Positions 16,882-26,126 of a DNA stretch of 64,000 bases are shown piece by piece. Source of the DNA: CAZABP01 sp964483245. GTDB lineage: Bacteria; Planctomycetota; UBA1135; UBA2386. How positions within the stretch are numbered: the first letter of the stretch is position 1; the number at the start of each line of letters is the position of its first letter. The translations under genes were made by a program, and so were the position numbers. Location of the stretch: assembly GCA_964483245.1 (NCBI GenBank), contig CAZABP010000003.1, positions 1 through 64,000 on the forward strand, read 5' to 3'. Below the pieces are notes generated by a model. It saw only the letters and a program-made list of their open reading frames with translations. It searched no databases and was not told the DNA's origin.

Positions 16882-18012
16882 GTGCCGCGCCTCGTGCATC
16901 CGAACGCGCGCCTCACGTACTGCGGCAACGTCCATGCGGCGGATGACGTCGCCGGGTGGATCGACGGGCTCGCGCGCTGGGCCGCGCCGATCGCCGCGGG
17001 ACGCCCGCGCCCGTTCGGGCTGGGCGTCTGGTGGAGCGCGGCGGTCGCGGCGGAGCTGCGCCGAGACGAGGCGGCGCGTGCGCGTGCGGCCGACGCGCTG
17101 CGCGCGCACGAGCTCGAGATCTGGACCTGCAACGCGTTCCCGTACGGTCGCTTTCACGGAGCACCGGTCAAGACTGCGGTCTACACGCCGGACTGGAGCC
17201 GCGAGGAGCGGCTGCAGTTCACCCGCGACGTCGCCGAACTCGCCGCGCTGCTCGCGCCGCGCGGCGCGTCGTTCCCGATCTCGACACTGCCACTCGGCTT
17301 CGGCGAGCTCGACCTGCGTCTGTGCGCGCGCAACCTCGCGCGTGCCGCGAGCGCGCTGGCCGACCTGGAGCAGCGCAGCGGCCTGCATTGCGTGTTGGCG
17401 CTGGAGCCGGAGCCGTGCTGTGCGCTCGAGACGGTGGCGCAAGCGATCGCGTTCTTCGAGCAGTGGCTGTTCCGCCCGGGCGCGTGGACCGTCGCGGAGG
17501 AGACGATGCGCCGCCACCTCGGCGTCTGCGTCGACCTGTGCCACCTCGCCGTCCTGCGCGAAGACCCGCTCGCCGCGATCGACGCGCTGGGCGCGGCCGG
17601 CATCCAGCTCGGCAAGATCCAGGTCTCGGCGTGCCTCGAGCTGCGCGACGCCACGCAGCTCCCGCAGCTGCTCCGCTTCGACGAGCGGGTCTACCTCCAC
17701 CAGACAGTCGCCGACGCAGGTCCCCGCGCGCTCGATCTCGACGAGGTCACCCGGCGCGCGGCAGAGTTCCAGCGCGGCGGCCGGCTGCGCACGCATTTCC
17801 ACGTGCCGGTCGGCTGGGATGCACCCGGCCCGCTCGGCTCGACGCGCGCCGAGCTGGAGCGTGTGCTCGCGGGCCTGCGCGCGCCCTTGCCGCTGCTCGA
17901 GGTCGAGACCTATACGTGGGGCGTGCTGCCGGAACCCCCGGCCAGCGACGCGGCGCTGATCGCCGGCATCCGTGAAGAGCTCGATTTCGTGCACCGGCGC
18001 ATCTCGCGCTGA
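16882..18012 (+). CDS. eboE: EboE-like TIM-barrel protein
   Basis: A 376-residue protein starting at GTG 16882. It matches the 'metabolite traffic protein EboE' pattern: LTYCGNVHAADD at the start, LGVWWSA, WTCNAFPYGRFHG with KTAVYTPDWSREERL, FPISTLPLGFG, and in the second half VCVDLCHLAV and HQTV-type strands. EboE belongs to the sugar-phosphate isomerase/AP-endonuclease TIM-barrel class and is normally encoded in the eustigmatophyte/bacterial ebo cluster thought to prepare a prenylated metabolite for export. No other ebo genes are in the window; an ABC transporter starts 33 bp downstream. Substrate and reaction are unknown. Confidence 0.72.
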   Translation: MPRLVHPNARLTYCGNVHAADDVAGWIDGLARWAAPIAAGRPRPFGLGVWWSAAVAAELRRDEAARARAADALRAHELEIWTCNAFPYGRFHGAPVKTAVYTPDWSREERLQFTRDVAELAALLAPRGASFPISTLPLGFGELDLRLCARNLARAASALADLEQRSGLHCVLALEPEPCCALETVAQAIAFFEQWLFRPGAWTVAEETMRRHLGVCVDLCHLAVLREDPLAAIDALGAAGIQLGKIQVSACLELRDATQLPQLLRFDERVYLHQTVADAGPRALDLDEVTRRAAEFQRGGRLRTHFHVPVGWDAPGPLGSTRAELERVLAGLRAPLPLLEVETYTWGVLPEPPASDAALIAGIREELDFVHRRISR

Positions 18013-18045
18013 CCTGCGCCGCCGCTGCTTCGTATCGTGTCCCCG

Positions 18046-18711
18046 ATGATCCGGATCCGAGACCTGCGCAAGCACTACCGGCGCGGCCACGAGTCCGTCC
18101 TGGCCTGCCGGGTCGACGCGCTCGACGTCGCCGCCGGCGAACAGGTCGCCCTGATCGGCCGCTCCGGCCTCGGCAAGACGACGCTGCTCAACATCATCGC
18201 CGGGATCCTGCGTCCCGACTCCGGCACGGTCGAGGTCGCCGGCATCGATGTCCCGGCACTCAGCGAGGGGGCGCGCGACCGCTTCCGCGCGCGCCACATC
18301 GGCCTGGTGTTTCAGACCTTCAACCTGCTGCAGGCGTTCACGGCGCTCGAAAACGTCGTGCTCGGCAGCGTGTTCGCCCGCGGCGGCGGCACTGAGACGC
18401 AGGCCCGCGCCGCGCATCTGCTCGAACGCGTCGGCCTCGGCGAGCGCCTTCATCACCGGCCGAACGAGCTCTCGGTCGGCCAGGCACAGCGTGTCGCGCT
18501 GTGCCGCGCGCTGATCAACCAGCCGGAGCTGATCCTGGCCGACGAGCCGCTGGGCAACCAGGACCGGCAGTCGGGCAGTGAGGCGCTGCGGCTGCTGCTC
18601 GACCTGGCGCGCGAGGCCGGGACGACGGTCCTGATGGTCACGCACGATCCGGCCAGCGCGGCGCAGATGCAGCGCACGCTGGATCTCGCCGAACTGCGGA
18701 GGAGCGCATGA
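18046..18711 (+). CDS. ABC transporter ATP-binding protein (MacB/LolD type)
   Basis: A 221-residue ATPase with Walker A GRSGLGKTT (residues about 42-50), Q-loop VFQTFN, signature LSVGQAQR (usually LSGGQ), Walker B LILADEP and the switch His in MVTHD. The size and partner place it with the MacB/LolD/FtsE type that works with FtsX-fold permeases rather than with conventional importers. ATG 18046 is preferred to GTG 18037. It overlaps the permease start by ATGA, so the two are translationally coupled, and it probably shares a transcript with the EboE-like gene. Confidence 0.9.
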   Translation: MIRIRDLRKHYRRGHESVLACRVDALDVAAGEQVALIGRSGLGKTTLLNIIAGILRPDSGTVEVAGIDVPALSEGARDRFRARHIGLVFQTFNLLQAFTALENVVLGSVFARGGGTETQARAAHLLERVGLGERLHHRPNELSVGQAQRVALCRALINQPELILADEPLGNQDRQSGSEALRLLLDLAREAGTTVLMVTHDPASAAQMQRTLDLAELRRSA

Positions 18712-20099
18712 ACCTGTTCCGGATCAGCCTGCGCAACCTGCGGGTCCGCGCGCTGTCGACGTCACTGACGACGGTCTCGATTGCGGTCGGTGCGTTCCTG
18801 CTCGCCGCGATGATCCTGCTGATCCACGAGACGGAGCGGAAGTACAAGGCCAGCACGTCCGGCTTCCGCGCGATCGTGGGACCGAAGGAGGGCTCCCCGC
18901 TCGACCTCGTGTTGAACGTCGTGTTCAACCTCGGCGTCAGCCCGGGCGTCGTCCCGCTGTCGACGTACGAGGAGATCCGCGCCAACAAGCTGCCGTGGAA
19001 GAACCGGACGATCCCGGTCGAGTACGCGATCCCGATCGCGAAAGGGGACAACTTCAAGGGCTTCCCGATCCTCGGGACGACCGACGAGATGTTCTCGAAG
19101 TTCACGCGCGGCAAGGACGGGCCGCTGCAGCTCGCGCACGGGCGGCTATGGCAGTTCGGCCACGACGACCTGATCCAGTTCGCCGCGGAATACGCCGAGC
19201 GTGCCCGGCGCGGCGAAGAACCACCGCCGCACGACCACGAGAACTGCACGCACGCGCACGGCGAAGGGGGCAAGTTCGCGTACCACAAGAGCTCGCCGCT
19301 GCACGAGGCGGTCGTCGGCTGGAGCGTCTGGCGCGATCTCGGTCTCGAGCTCGGTGCGCCGGTCGCGCCGATGCACGGCGCCGCTGACGAAGCGACCGCG
19401 CACATCCACGAAGAGGACATCTGCGAGGTGGTCGGTGTGTTGCAGCCGACCGGCACGCCGCTCGACCGCTCGATCTTCGTGCCGGCCAAGGTGTTCCTGT
19501 CGATGTCGGGACACGAGGTGATCCGTGGCTCGCAGGACGCCGCGGCTGGCAACGTGCAGCTGTCGGCGATCATCGTCGAGCCGAAGCACGAGATCGCAGT
19601 GGCTTGGATGCGATACACGTTCCAGACGCGCGGCGACGCGCAGGTCGCATGGGCCTGGGACGAAGTCAGCCGGTTGCTGAAGTTGATCGGCAACGTGACC
19701 GACGTGCTCTGGGTCGTGTTCGCGCTCGTCCTCGTCGTCGCCGCGACCTCGATCCTGGTCGCGCTCTACAACACGATGAACGAACGCCGCCGCGAGATCG
19801 CGATCATGCGTTCGCTCGGCGCGCACCGCGGCCAGATCCTGTGGATCATCCTGCAGGAGTCGCTGGTGGTCGCGCTGGTCGGCGCGGTTGCCGGCGTGGC
19901 CGCGTGCCACGCCACGGCGTTCTTCCTGGCCAATCTGATCGAGCAGCGGTCCGGCGTCCGGGTCGATTGGACGACGTTCTCGATCGCCGAAGTCTGGGTC
20001 GTGCTGGGCAGCGCTCTGCTCGGCGGCATCGCCGGCCTGCTGCCGGCCATCAAAGGCTCACTGACCGAGGTGGCAGCCAACCTGGCTCCGACCTCGTAG
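18708..20099 (+). CDS. FtsX-type ABC permease with His-rich periplasmic segment
   Basis: A 463-residue permease. One membrane helix lies near the start (SLTTVSIAVGAFLLAAMILL), a large periplasmic domain follows, and three helices form the C-terminal FtsX domain with the conserved NERRREIAIMRSLGA loop. The periplasmic part carries an unusual metal-binding-like stretch with His175, His177, Cys180, His182 and His184 (HDHENCTHAH) and a later HIHEEDIC. Ordinary lipoprotein-release permeases lack this. The downstream gene encodes a SecD-like/DUF3299 protein, so a periplasmic metal-handling transporter is a reasonable inference. It starts in an ATGA overlap with the ATPase gene. Confidence 0.82.
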   Translation: MNLFRISLRNLRVRALSTSLTTVSIAVGAFLLAAMILLIHETERKYKASTSGFRAIVGPKEGSPLDLVLNVVFNLGVSPGVVPLSTYEEIRANKLPWKNRTIPVEYAIPIAKGDNFKGFPILGTTDEMFSKFTRGKDGPLQLAHGRLWQFGHDDLIQFAAEYAERARRGEEPPPHDHENCTHAHGEGGKFAYHKSSPLHEAVVGWSVWRDLGLELGAPVAPMHGAADEATAHIHEEDICEVVGVLQPTGTPLDRSIFVPAKVFLSMSGHEVIRGSQDAAAGNVQLSAIIVEPKHEIAVAWMRYTFQTRGDAQVAWAWDEVSRLLKLIGNVTDVLWVVFALVLVVAATSILVALYNTMNERRREIAIMRSLGAHRGQILWIILQESLVVALVGAVAGVAACHATAFFLANLIEQRSGVRVDWTTFSIAEVWVVLGSALLGGIAGLLPAIKGSLTEVAANLAPTS

Positions 20100-20111
20100 G
20101 ATTCCCGCCCG

Positions 20112-21398
20112 ATGCGCTACTCACCCGTGACTCCGTTGCTGTGGTCTCTGTGTGCTGCAGCGTCATTCGCGCAGGATCCGGCCGGCGATGCGCCGGGACT
20201 CGCACCTTCGCAGTTGATCCAGATCCGCCCGGTGGTCGCCGAGGAGCCGGCGCCCGGCGGGGTCCGCATCGACCTGAAGGCCGAGCGGGCGCGACTCGAC
20301 GCCTGGCTCGCGGAGCAGGACCACCGCCAGCAGGTGCGTGCCGACGCGTCGGCGATCGCGCGCTTCAACATGCTGCCGGACGAGCGCGGCGGTCCGCAGA
20401 ACCGCGCGCTGCGGTGGTATCCGCGGTTGGTCGGCCGCAGCCCGTACAACCCGCGGATCTGGGACTTCGCGTACTCCTCGATGGCCGGCTCGCCTGCCGT
20501 CGCGTTGTTCGGCGAAGAGGAGCTGCGCACCGGACCGCAGCGGATCAGCGACACGCTGGTGGAGCTGTTCCCGATCGACATCTCGGCGACGCACTTCACC
20601 GGCGCCGATCTGGATCCGGCCGCGTTGCTGGCGCAGGACGAGGGCGGCCGGGGCTTCCCGCTGCTGACGTACCAGATGCGCGCCGAACGGCGCAAGGACT
20701 ACGCCGACTGGACCCTCGCGATGCTGAACCGTCCGGTCGCGTGGATCGTGCGTGACAGCGTGCGCTACGCGTCGCCGGTCCGCACGCGGATCACCGGCCC
20801 GGCGCAGATCAGCGGCTTCACGTCGCTGAAGGAGGCGCAGGAGCTGATCGTGGCGCTCGGCGGCAAGATCGACGCCGCAGCCACGACGACCGAGCTGACG
20901 AACTACGAGAAGCCGGATCAGGTGCCGGCCGGCACGGATCCGAGCGACATCGCCGCGATGCAGAGCGCGCAGTCGATGCTGGCCGCCGAGAAGCGGATCC
21001 GCGACATGCTCAAGGAGGGCAAGCTCGGCAACATCGACCAGATCCTGACGTTCGAGGAGATCTCGAGCTGGATCTACGAAGACGGGCTGAAGGGGATGCC
21101 CAAGCACCTCGAACAGCTCGACGGCAAGCGGGTCATGATGCTCGGGTTCATGTTGCCGATCGACGAGGTGCAGAACATCAAGGAGTTCCTGCTCGTGCAG
21201 TCCTTGTGGTCCTGCTGCTTCGGGCAGCCGCCGGACATCAACGGGATCGTGCGCGTCGTCATGAAGGACAAGCGGATCGACTATCTGTTCGAGCCGATCC
21301 GCGTGACCGGGACGTTCAAGATCAAGGCCGCGTTCGAAGACGGCTACTGCGTCGACATCTACCAGCTCGAAGCCGACTCGGTCGAAGTCATCAAGTGA
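20112..21398 (+). CDS. Exported protein with SecD-like segment and DUF3299 domain
   Basis: A 428-residue protein with a signal peptide ending ASFAQ. A middle segment (about residues 200-255) resembles the periplasmic domain of SecD: WTLAMLNRPVAW, VRYASPV, AQISGFTSLKEAQEL. The C-terminal part (about 335-425) is DUF3299-like: LDGKRVMMLGFMLPI, EFLLVQSLWSCCFGQPPDIN and VRVVMK, with a CC pair. DUF3299 proteins often accompany MacB-like ABC systems linked to zinc, for example in vibrios; this is from memory. The gene begins 12 bp after the FtsX-type permease and is likely part of its operon and system. Confidence 0.68.
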   Translation: MRYSPVTPLLWSLCAAASFAQDPAGDAPGLAPSQLIQIRPVVAEEPAPGGVRIDLKAERARLDAWLAEQDHRQQVRADASAIARFNMLPDERGGPQNRALRWYPRLVGRSPYNPRIWDFAYSSMAGSPAVALFGEEELRTGPQRISDTLVELFPIDISATHFTGADLDPAALLAQDEGGRGFPLLTYQMRAERRKDYADWTLAMLNRPVAWIVRDSVRYASPVRTRITGPAQISGFTSLKEAQELIVALGGKIDAAATTTELTNYEKPDQVPAGTDPSDIAAMQSAQSMLAAEKRIRDMLKEGKLGNIDQILTFEEISSWIYEDGLKGMPKHLEQLDGKRVMMLGFMLPIDEVQNIKEFLLVQSLWSCCFGQPPDINGIVRVVMKDKRIDYLFEPIRVTGTFKIKAAFEDGYCVDIYQLEADSVEVIK

Positions 21399-21568
21399 CG
21401 CGGTGACGCGCCTGCGCGCGTAGGTCCTGGCCCCCCGCGCGCAGCCGGCGGGCCCGGCCGCGGTGCCGCGATCCGCCAGCACCGCGAATCCGCGATGGCA
21501 TCGGGCCCCGGGCGCCGAACTCGGCAGCCGATACCGGGTGGCGGCCGGATCTGCCGATAAACCGCTCG

Positions 21569-23008
21569 ATGCCGTCGCCTGTCACCCGCACCGCGCCGCG
21601 CGTGCCGCAGACGTTCCGTCTGCTGGCGATCCTGCTGGTCGCCTCGGTGTTCCTGGCGTTCGTCGTCACGTACTTCGGGGCCGAACAGGCGCTGGCACGG
21701 CGCACCGAGGCCCGGCACGACGCGGCCGAGGGGCTCGCGCTCAGTCTCGCGCATCGCGTCGCGCCGTTGCTCGAGCGCGGCGACGACCTGCGCCTCGCGG
21801 CGATGACGGCGGCGGCAGCCGATCTGGGTCGCTCGCGGATCCTGCTGCTCGACCGGCGCGGGATCGTCGTGCTCGACTCCGGCCTGACGCAGGGCGGCGT
21901 GCCGCTGATCGTGCTGTCGGCGCATGGACCGCTGCGGCGCGCCAGCGATGGCGGCGGGTTCGAAGCGATCGCCCCGGCGCGCATCGACGGGCGCCTGGCC
22001 GGTGAGGTGCGCGTCCGCTACGAAGCGCCGGAACGGCTCCCGGCCGACTTCTCGTGGGGGCTGTTCGGCATCGTGATCCTGGCGAGTCTGTCGCTCGCCG
22101 TGATCGCCGGCTTCTGGGCGCAGGGGGTCATGCGGCGCGTCGACGAGGCGTCGCACACCGCGCGCATGTTGGCGAAGGGGGAATGGCGCGCCGAGTGCCG
22201 CCGCCCCGCGGTCGGCTCACTGCGCGAGCTGCAGCTCGCGCTGCGCGATCTCGGCAGCCGGATCCACGACGGCATGCTCGGTGTCGAGCAGGCCGTGCTC
22301 GCACTCGCGCGTCAGTTGATCGATCACATGGAGCACCGCGGCGAGCTCGTCCCTGGCCGCGGCGACCGCACCGCGCGCTACGCGCGGATCCTCGCCGACC
22401 GGCTCGGCCTGCTGCCGGTGGATCGGCGCGAGCTCGAAGTCGCCTGCCAGCTGCACGAGATCGGCAAGTCCGCCGTGCGGCCGACCGCGCTCGCCGAGTC
22501 GGGCCGCCTGGCTGCCGACGACCGCGCGTCCTGGATGCAGTTCCCCTCCCACGGCGCTGCGTTCTTCGCTGCGATCCCCGGCATGGAGCGGATCGCGTCG
22601 ACGATCCGGCATCACCGCGAGAAGTACGACGGCACCGGATTCCCCGACGGGCTGCGCGGCGAGCGGATCCCGCTCGGCGCGCGGATCCTCGCGATCGCCA
22701 GCGCCTACGACCAGCTGACCAGCGCCACGCTGCAGCGCGAGGCGCTCGCCTGGCCGGATGCACTCGACACGCTGCACGACGACCGCGGCGAGCACTTCGA
22801 CCCGTGGCTGCTCGACCTGTTCGAGGAAGAGATCCGCAAGGCGCCGATCCCGGCCAAGCCGGTGCAGCCGGTCATGATCTCGCGCGAAGGCCTGGTGCCG
22901 TACCGCGTGACCGAGCCGGTCGCCGAGCCGGAGCACGACGACGGACTGTTGCTCGACGACCAGGAGCTCGAGCTGCTGATGGACGACCACCCCGAAGCGC
23001 AGCGATGA
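21569..23008 (+). CDS. Membrane HD-GYP-type protein with variant metal motif
   Basis: A 479-residue protein: an N-terminal helix (about residues 18-40), a periplasmic sensor-like region, a second helix (about 155-178), a HAMP-like linker, then a cytoplasmic HD-GYP domain. Canonical HD is replaced by His296-Glu297 (LHEIGK), while His348-His349, and the YDGTGFP segment (Asp353, Gly354, Phe357 in place of Tyr) are present. HD-GYP enzymes hydrolyse cyclic di-GMP. The Asp-to-Glu change at a metal ligand may lower or alter activity. A long acidic tail follows the domain. It overlaps the following lipoprotein gene by ATGA. Confidence 0.8.
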   Translation: MPSPVTRTAPRVPQTFRLLAILLVASVFLAFVVTYFGAEQALARRTEARHDAAEGLALSLAHRVAPLLERGDDLRLAAMTAAAADLGRSRILLLDRRGIVVLDSGLTQGGVPLIVLSAHGPLRRASDGGGFEAIAPARIDGRLAGEVRVRYEAPERLPADFSWGLFGIVILASLSLAVIAGFWAQGVMRRVDEASHTARMLAKGEWRAECRRPAVGSLRELQLALRDLGSRIHDGMLGVEQAVLALARQLIDHMEHRGELVPGRGDRTARYARILADRLGLLPVDRRELEVACQLHEIGKSAVRPTALAESGRLAADDRASWMQFPSHGAAFFAAIPGMERIASTIRHHREKYDGTGFPDGLRGERIPLGARILAIASAYDQLTSATLQREALAWPDALDTLHDDRGEHFDPWLLDLFEEEIRKAPIPAKPVQPVMISREGLVPYRVTEPVAEPEHDDGLLLDDQELELLMDDHPEAQR

Positions 23009-23832
23009 GGCTGATCCGACTTCTCCCCTTCGTGCTGCTGGCTGCCTGCCAGACGACCCCGCGCGACCCGTTCACGGCGGCACTCGAACGCTCGACCGAC
23101 GGCGATCTGCTGGCGGCGCTGGCGTTCCTGGACCAGGTGCCACCGGTCCACACGAGCTACGCCGAAGCCCGCACGCTGGCTGCGGCCGTCGAACGCCGCC
23201 TGCGCATCAGCAGCGAGATGTTGGTGCGCGGCATGACGATGCGCAGCGAACACCGCGACGACGAGGCGATCCGCTACTTCGAACAGGCGCTCGCGGTCTG
23301 GCCGCGCAACCCGCTCGCGCACGAAATGATCGGAGCGACGCAGGCACGGACCGAGGCGCTGCGCAGCGCTGCTCCCGGCGTGGCCGGCCCGGGGGGAGAA
23401 GTGGCGACGACGGCGCCGGTCGAGGATGGCGGACCCGCAGTGGCGGATCCGCCCGCGACCGGAGGGCCGACCGATGCATCGCCGCTGGTCGAACCGGCGC
23501 GCTCCCCGGTACCACCGCCGGCGCCGGCCAGCGGTGGAACGGCGACCGCGCAACAGCTCGCGCTGGCGCAGCACCACCTCGAACGCGGCGACGCCGACCG
23601 TGCGCTCGACCTCCTCGACGAGCTGCGCGCGCGCGAGCCGCAGCACCCCGAAGTGCGCCGCCTGACGCTGCGCCTGCTGCGCAACCGCGCGCTGCTGCGC
23701 TACGGCCAGGGCCTGCTCGAAGAGGCGGTGGCCGACTGGAGCCGCGTGGTCGAACTCGAGCCTGGCGACCAGCAGGCCGAGCGCTACTTGCGCGCGGCGC
23801 GCAGCGAGCTGGCGGAACGTCGCCGGCGCTGA
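23005..23832 (+). CDS. TPR-containing lipoprotein
   Basis: A 275-residue lipoprotein with lipobox LLAAC (Cys near residue 15). One TPR lies at about residues 75-108 (HRDDEAIRYFEQALAVWPRNPLAHEMIG). A Pro/Ala/Gly-rich disordered linker covers about 115-180, and a further pair of TPR units lies at about 185-270 (ERGDADRALDLLDELRAREPQ and GLLEEAVADWSRVVELEPGD). It starts in an ATGA overlap with the HD-GYP gene, so the two products are probably made together. A role in envelope complex assembly is inferred only from the TPR content. Confidence 0.77.
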   Translation: MRLIRLLPFVLLAACQTTPRDPFTAALERSTDGDLLAALAFLDQVPPVHTSYAEARTLAAAVERRLRISSEMLVRGMTMRSEHRDDEAIRYFEQALAVWPRNPLAHEMIGATQARTEALRSAAPGVAGPGGEVATTAPVEDGGPAVADPPATGGPTDASPLVEPARSPVPPPAPASGGTATAQQLALAQHHLERGDADRALDLLDELRAREPQHPEVRRLTLRLLRNRALLRYGQGLLEEAVADWSRVVELEPGDQQAERYLRAARSELAERRRR

Positions 23833-24138
23833 TCGCCGCCGCCGCTGACCTCGTTGCAGGCTCCGCGTCCGCGGCTCAGGCCGGACGCGAGTCGAAGAAA
23901 ATGCCGGAGGGAAACTTCGGGAAAAGGGGAAGAAGGAGAGTCAAGTTTTTATGTCCGTGGCGGGACAACCCCCGGCATCAGTGCTTTCCTGCCGATGCAC
24001 GCCCCAGACCTCATCGATCGACGCGCCACCGGCCAATCTCATCTCTTTGTCTACCTTCCACGGCGATCAGCTTTCGATCGCCAAAGACGTGCAGAACTGT
24101 AGCCCGGAAAACCAGCGCGTCCATGGCCGGGAGGAAAA
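23833..24138. other. Intergenic stretch between convergent genes, lower GC than surroundings
   Basis: No gene is supported in these 306 bases. They lie between two genes that point towards each other and are visibly richer in A and T than the flanks (for example 23895-23960). A weak hairpin with arms CGCGTCCG (23864-23871) and CGGACGCG (23882-23889) follows the upstream stop and could act as a terminator although no T-run follows. I saw no recognisable riboswitch, small RNA or insertion sequence. The composition could indicate foreign DNA or an unknown RNA gene. Confidence 0.4.
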
Positions 24139-26079
24139 TCATCCTGAGTCCCGGGAGGAGTGGATGACCAACCCGTACGGCTCAGCGCGCACCGCCGCGC
24201 CAGCCGGCACGACCGTCGTCCCGGTCGGCTCCTCGACGACGGCCGGTCCCGCCAGGCGCTGACCGGCACGAAGCGCCGCGCGGTCGTGGACCGGCCAGCG
24301 CAGGCCGGCCGGCGAGATGCGCTCGCGGCTCGGGCGGGCGGGACCCTGCGGTGGCAGCGCTGGCAGCGACGGCCCGCCGCGGCGCGCGAGCGCCCGCACC
24401 GCCACGACCTCGATCGGCGCGTCCGCCGCGAACCCGAACTGCTCGTGGTGGCGCCGCACGAACTCACTCCGGAACCCGGCATCGCACGGAACCGTCAGGG
24501 TCTCGCCCTGCCCCTGGTAGCGCATCTGCAGCTCGAGGTGCAGCTCCGCTGCGCCCTGCTCCACAGCACCCAGCGCACGAACGGCCCGCCGGCCGAGCTG
24601 CTCCGCCGCGCGCATCAGGTTCGGCTCCTTCCTGCCATGCAACGTCGCGTGCACCGGCAGCAACAGCTCCGCGCTCGGTCCGGCGAGCGCGAGCCCGACT
24701 GCCGAGAACGCGCCAGGATGCGGTGCGACGATTGCGTGTGGCATCCCCAGCCGCTGTGCGAGGCCATGCGCGTGCAGACCGCCAGCACCGCCGAACGCGA
24801 GCAGCGGGAGTTGTGCCGGGTCGACCGCACGTTCGACCGTGATCACGAGCAGCGCGCGCAACATCGCGACCTCCGCGACCTCGAGGATCCCGGACGCCGT
24901 TGCGGTGACCGGCAGGCCGAGCTCGCGAGCAAGCTTCGTGATCGCGTGCAGCGACCGCTCCGGATCGATCGGGAAGCTCCCGCCGAGCAACGTATCGGCA
25001 CCGAGATGCCCGAGTACGACATGCGCGTCGGTCACGGTCGGGCGCGTACCGCGCCCATAGCACGCGGGCCCAGGATCGGCGCCGGCGCTCTCGGGACCAA
25101 CGCGCAACGCACCACCGGCATCGGCGCGCGCCAGGCTGCCGCCGCCGCAGCCGATCGTGTGGACGTCGACGGACGGCAGCGCAAGCGGCAGCCCCGCGAT
25201 GCGCCCCTGGCTGGTCACGCGCGGCTCCGGCTCGACGAGTGCGACATCCGTCGAAGTGCCGCCCATGTCGAGCGTCGCCAGACGCGGCACGCCGATCGCC
25301 GGCAGCAGCGCGCGCGCGGCCATGACTCCGCCGGCAGGGCCGGACAGCAGCGCGCGGGCCGGGAATCGCGCCGCTTCGGCCGCCGGCATGATGCCGCCGC
25401 TCGAACGCATCAACCGCACGCGGCCGGGCCGGACGCCGCGCCCGAGCTGTGCGACGTAGGCCCCCATCCGTGGCGCGACCCCCGCATTGACGATCGCGGC
25501 GGCGAACCGTTCGAACTCGCCGCGCACCGGCAGCAGCTCTGCGCTGCAGGTGATCGGGACGCCGAGCTTCGCCAGCGCCCGCGCGAGCTGCCGTTCATCC
25601 TGCGGATGCGCGAATGCGTGCAGCTTGCCGATCGCGATCGCTTCGACGTCAGCCGCGCGCAGCCGGCGCACGAGCTCGCGCAGCTCCGCCGCAGTCGGCC
25701 CCGGTTCGCGCGTGCCATCGGCGTGCCGCCGTCCGGACAGGGCGAACCGCAGGCGCCTTGGGACTGGCGGCATCGTCCGGCGCGGCTCGAGGTCGTACAG
25801 CCCCTCGCGCGCCTGCCGCCCGATCTCGATCAGATCGACGAAGCCGCGATCGGTGACGAATGCGACGCGCGCGACGTCGCCGGTCAGCAGCGCGTTCAGC
25901 CCGACCGTCGTTCCGTGCACGACGTCGACCGGCTCATGCGCGCGCACGCGCGCGATCCCGGCCAACACGGCGAGGGCGGGATCGTCCGGTGTGGACGGGA
26001 CCTTGTCGATGACGAGACGGCCGTCGTGGATCACGGCCACGTCGGTGAACGTCCCGCCGGTGTCGATGCCGGCGCGCAT
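24139..26079 (-). CDS. Hydantoinase/oxoprolinase family protein, A-type subunit
   Basis: A 646-residue cytoplasmic protein. It has the N-terminal phosphate-binding IDTGGTFTD motif, VHGTTVGLNALL, the second ATP-site motif TLDMGGTSTDVALVE and ISCGGGS-like IGCGGGSLARAD, in the order expected of HyuA/ATP-dependent hydantoinase or 5-oxoprolinase. The C-terminal domain (about 500-640) is the usual beta-rich part. The family cleaves cyclic amides (hydantoins, 5-oxoproline) or carboxylates acetone/acetophenone with ATP. The B subunit usually adjacent is not in the window, so the substrate is uncertain. It diverges from plsY with only 47 bp between the starts. Confidence 0.88.
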   Translation of the reverse strand: MRAGIDTGGTFTDVAVIHDGRLVIDKVPSTPDDPALAVLAGIARVRAHEPVDVVHGTTVGLNALLTGDVARVAFVTDRGFVDLIEIGRQAREGLYDLEPRRTMPPVPRRLRFALSGRRHADGTREPGPTAAELRELVRRLRAADVEAIAIGKLHAFAHPQDERQLARALAKLGVPITCSAELLPVRGEFERFAAAIVNAGVAPRMGAYVAQLGRGVRPGRVRLMRSSGGIMPAAEAARFPARALLSGPAGGVMAARALLPAIGVPRLATLDMGGTSTDVALVEPEPRVTSQGRIAGLPLALPSVDVHTIGCGGGSLARADAGGALRVGPESAGADPGPACYGRGTRPTVTDAHVVLGHLGADTLLGGSFPIDPERSLHAITKLARELGLPVTATASGILEVAEVAMLRALLVITVERAVDPAQLPLLAFGGAGGLHAHGLAQRLGMPHAIVAPHPGAFSAVGLALAGPSAELLLPVHATLHGRKEPNLMRAAEQLGRRAVRALGAVEQGAAELHLELQMRYQGQGETLTVPCDAGFRSEFVRRHHEQFGFAADAPIEVVAVRALARRGGPSLPALPPQGPARPSRERISPAGLRWPVHDRAALRAGQRLAGPAVVEEPTGTTVVPAGAAVRAEPYGLVIHSSRDSG

Positions 26080-26126
26080 GCGCCGGGAGTATGGAACGGC
26101 GTGCGGGATGTTCCATACTGCGCGCG

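Noticed and set aside
23833..24138. Riboswitch or known small RNA in the AT-richer spacer
   Set aside because: No conserved riboswitch, SRP, 6S or RNase P signature could be recognised, and the spacer follows the 3' ends of both flanking genes.
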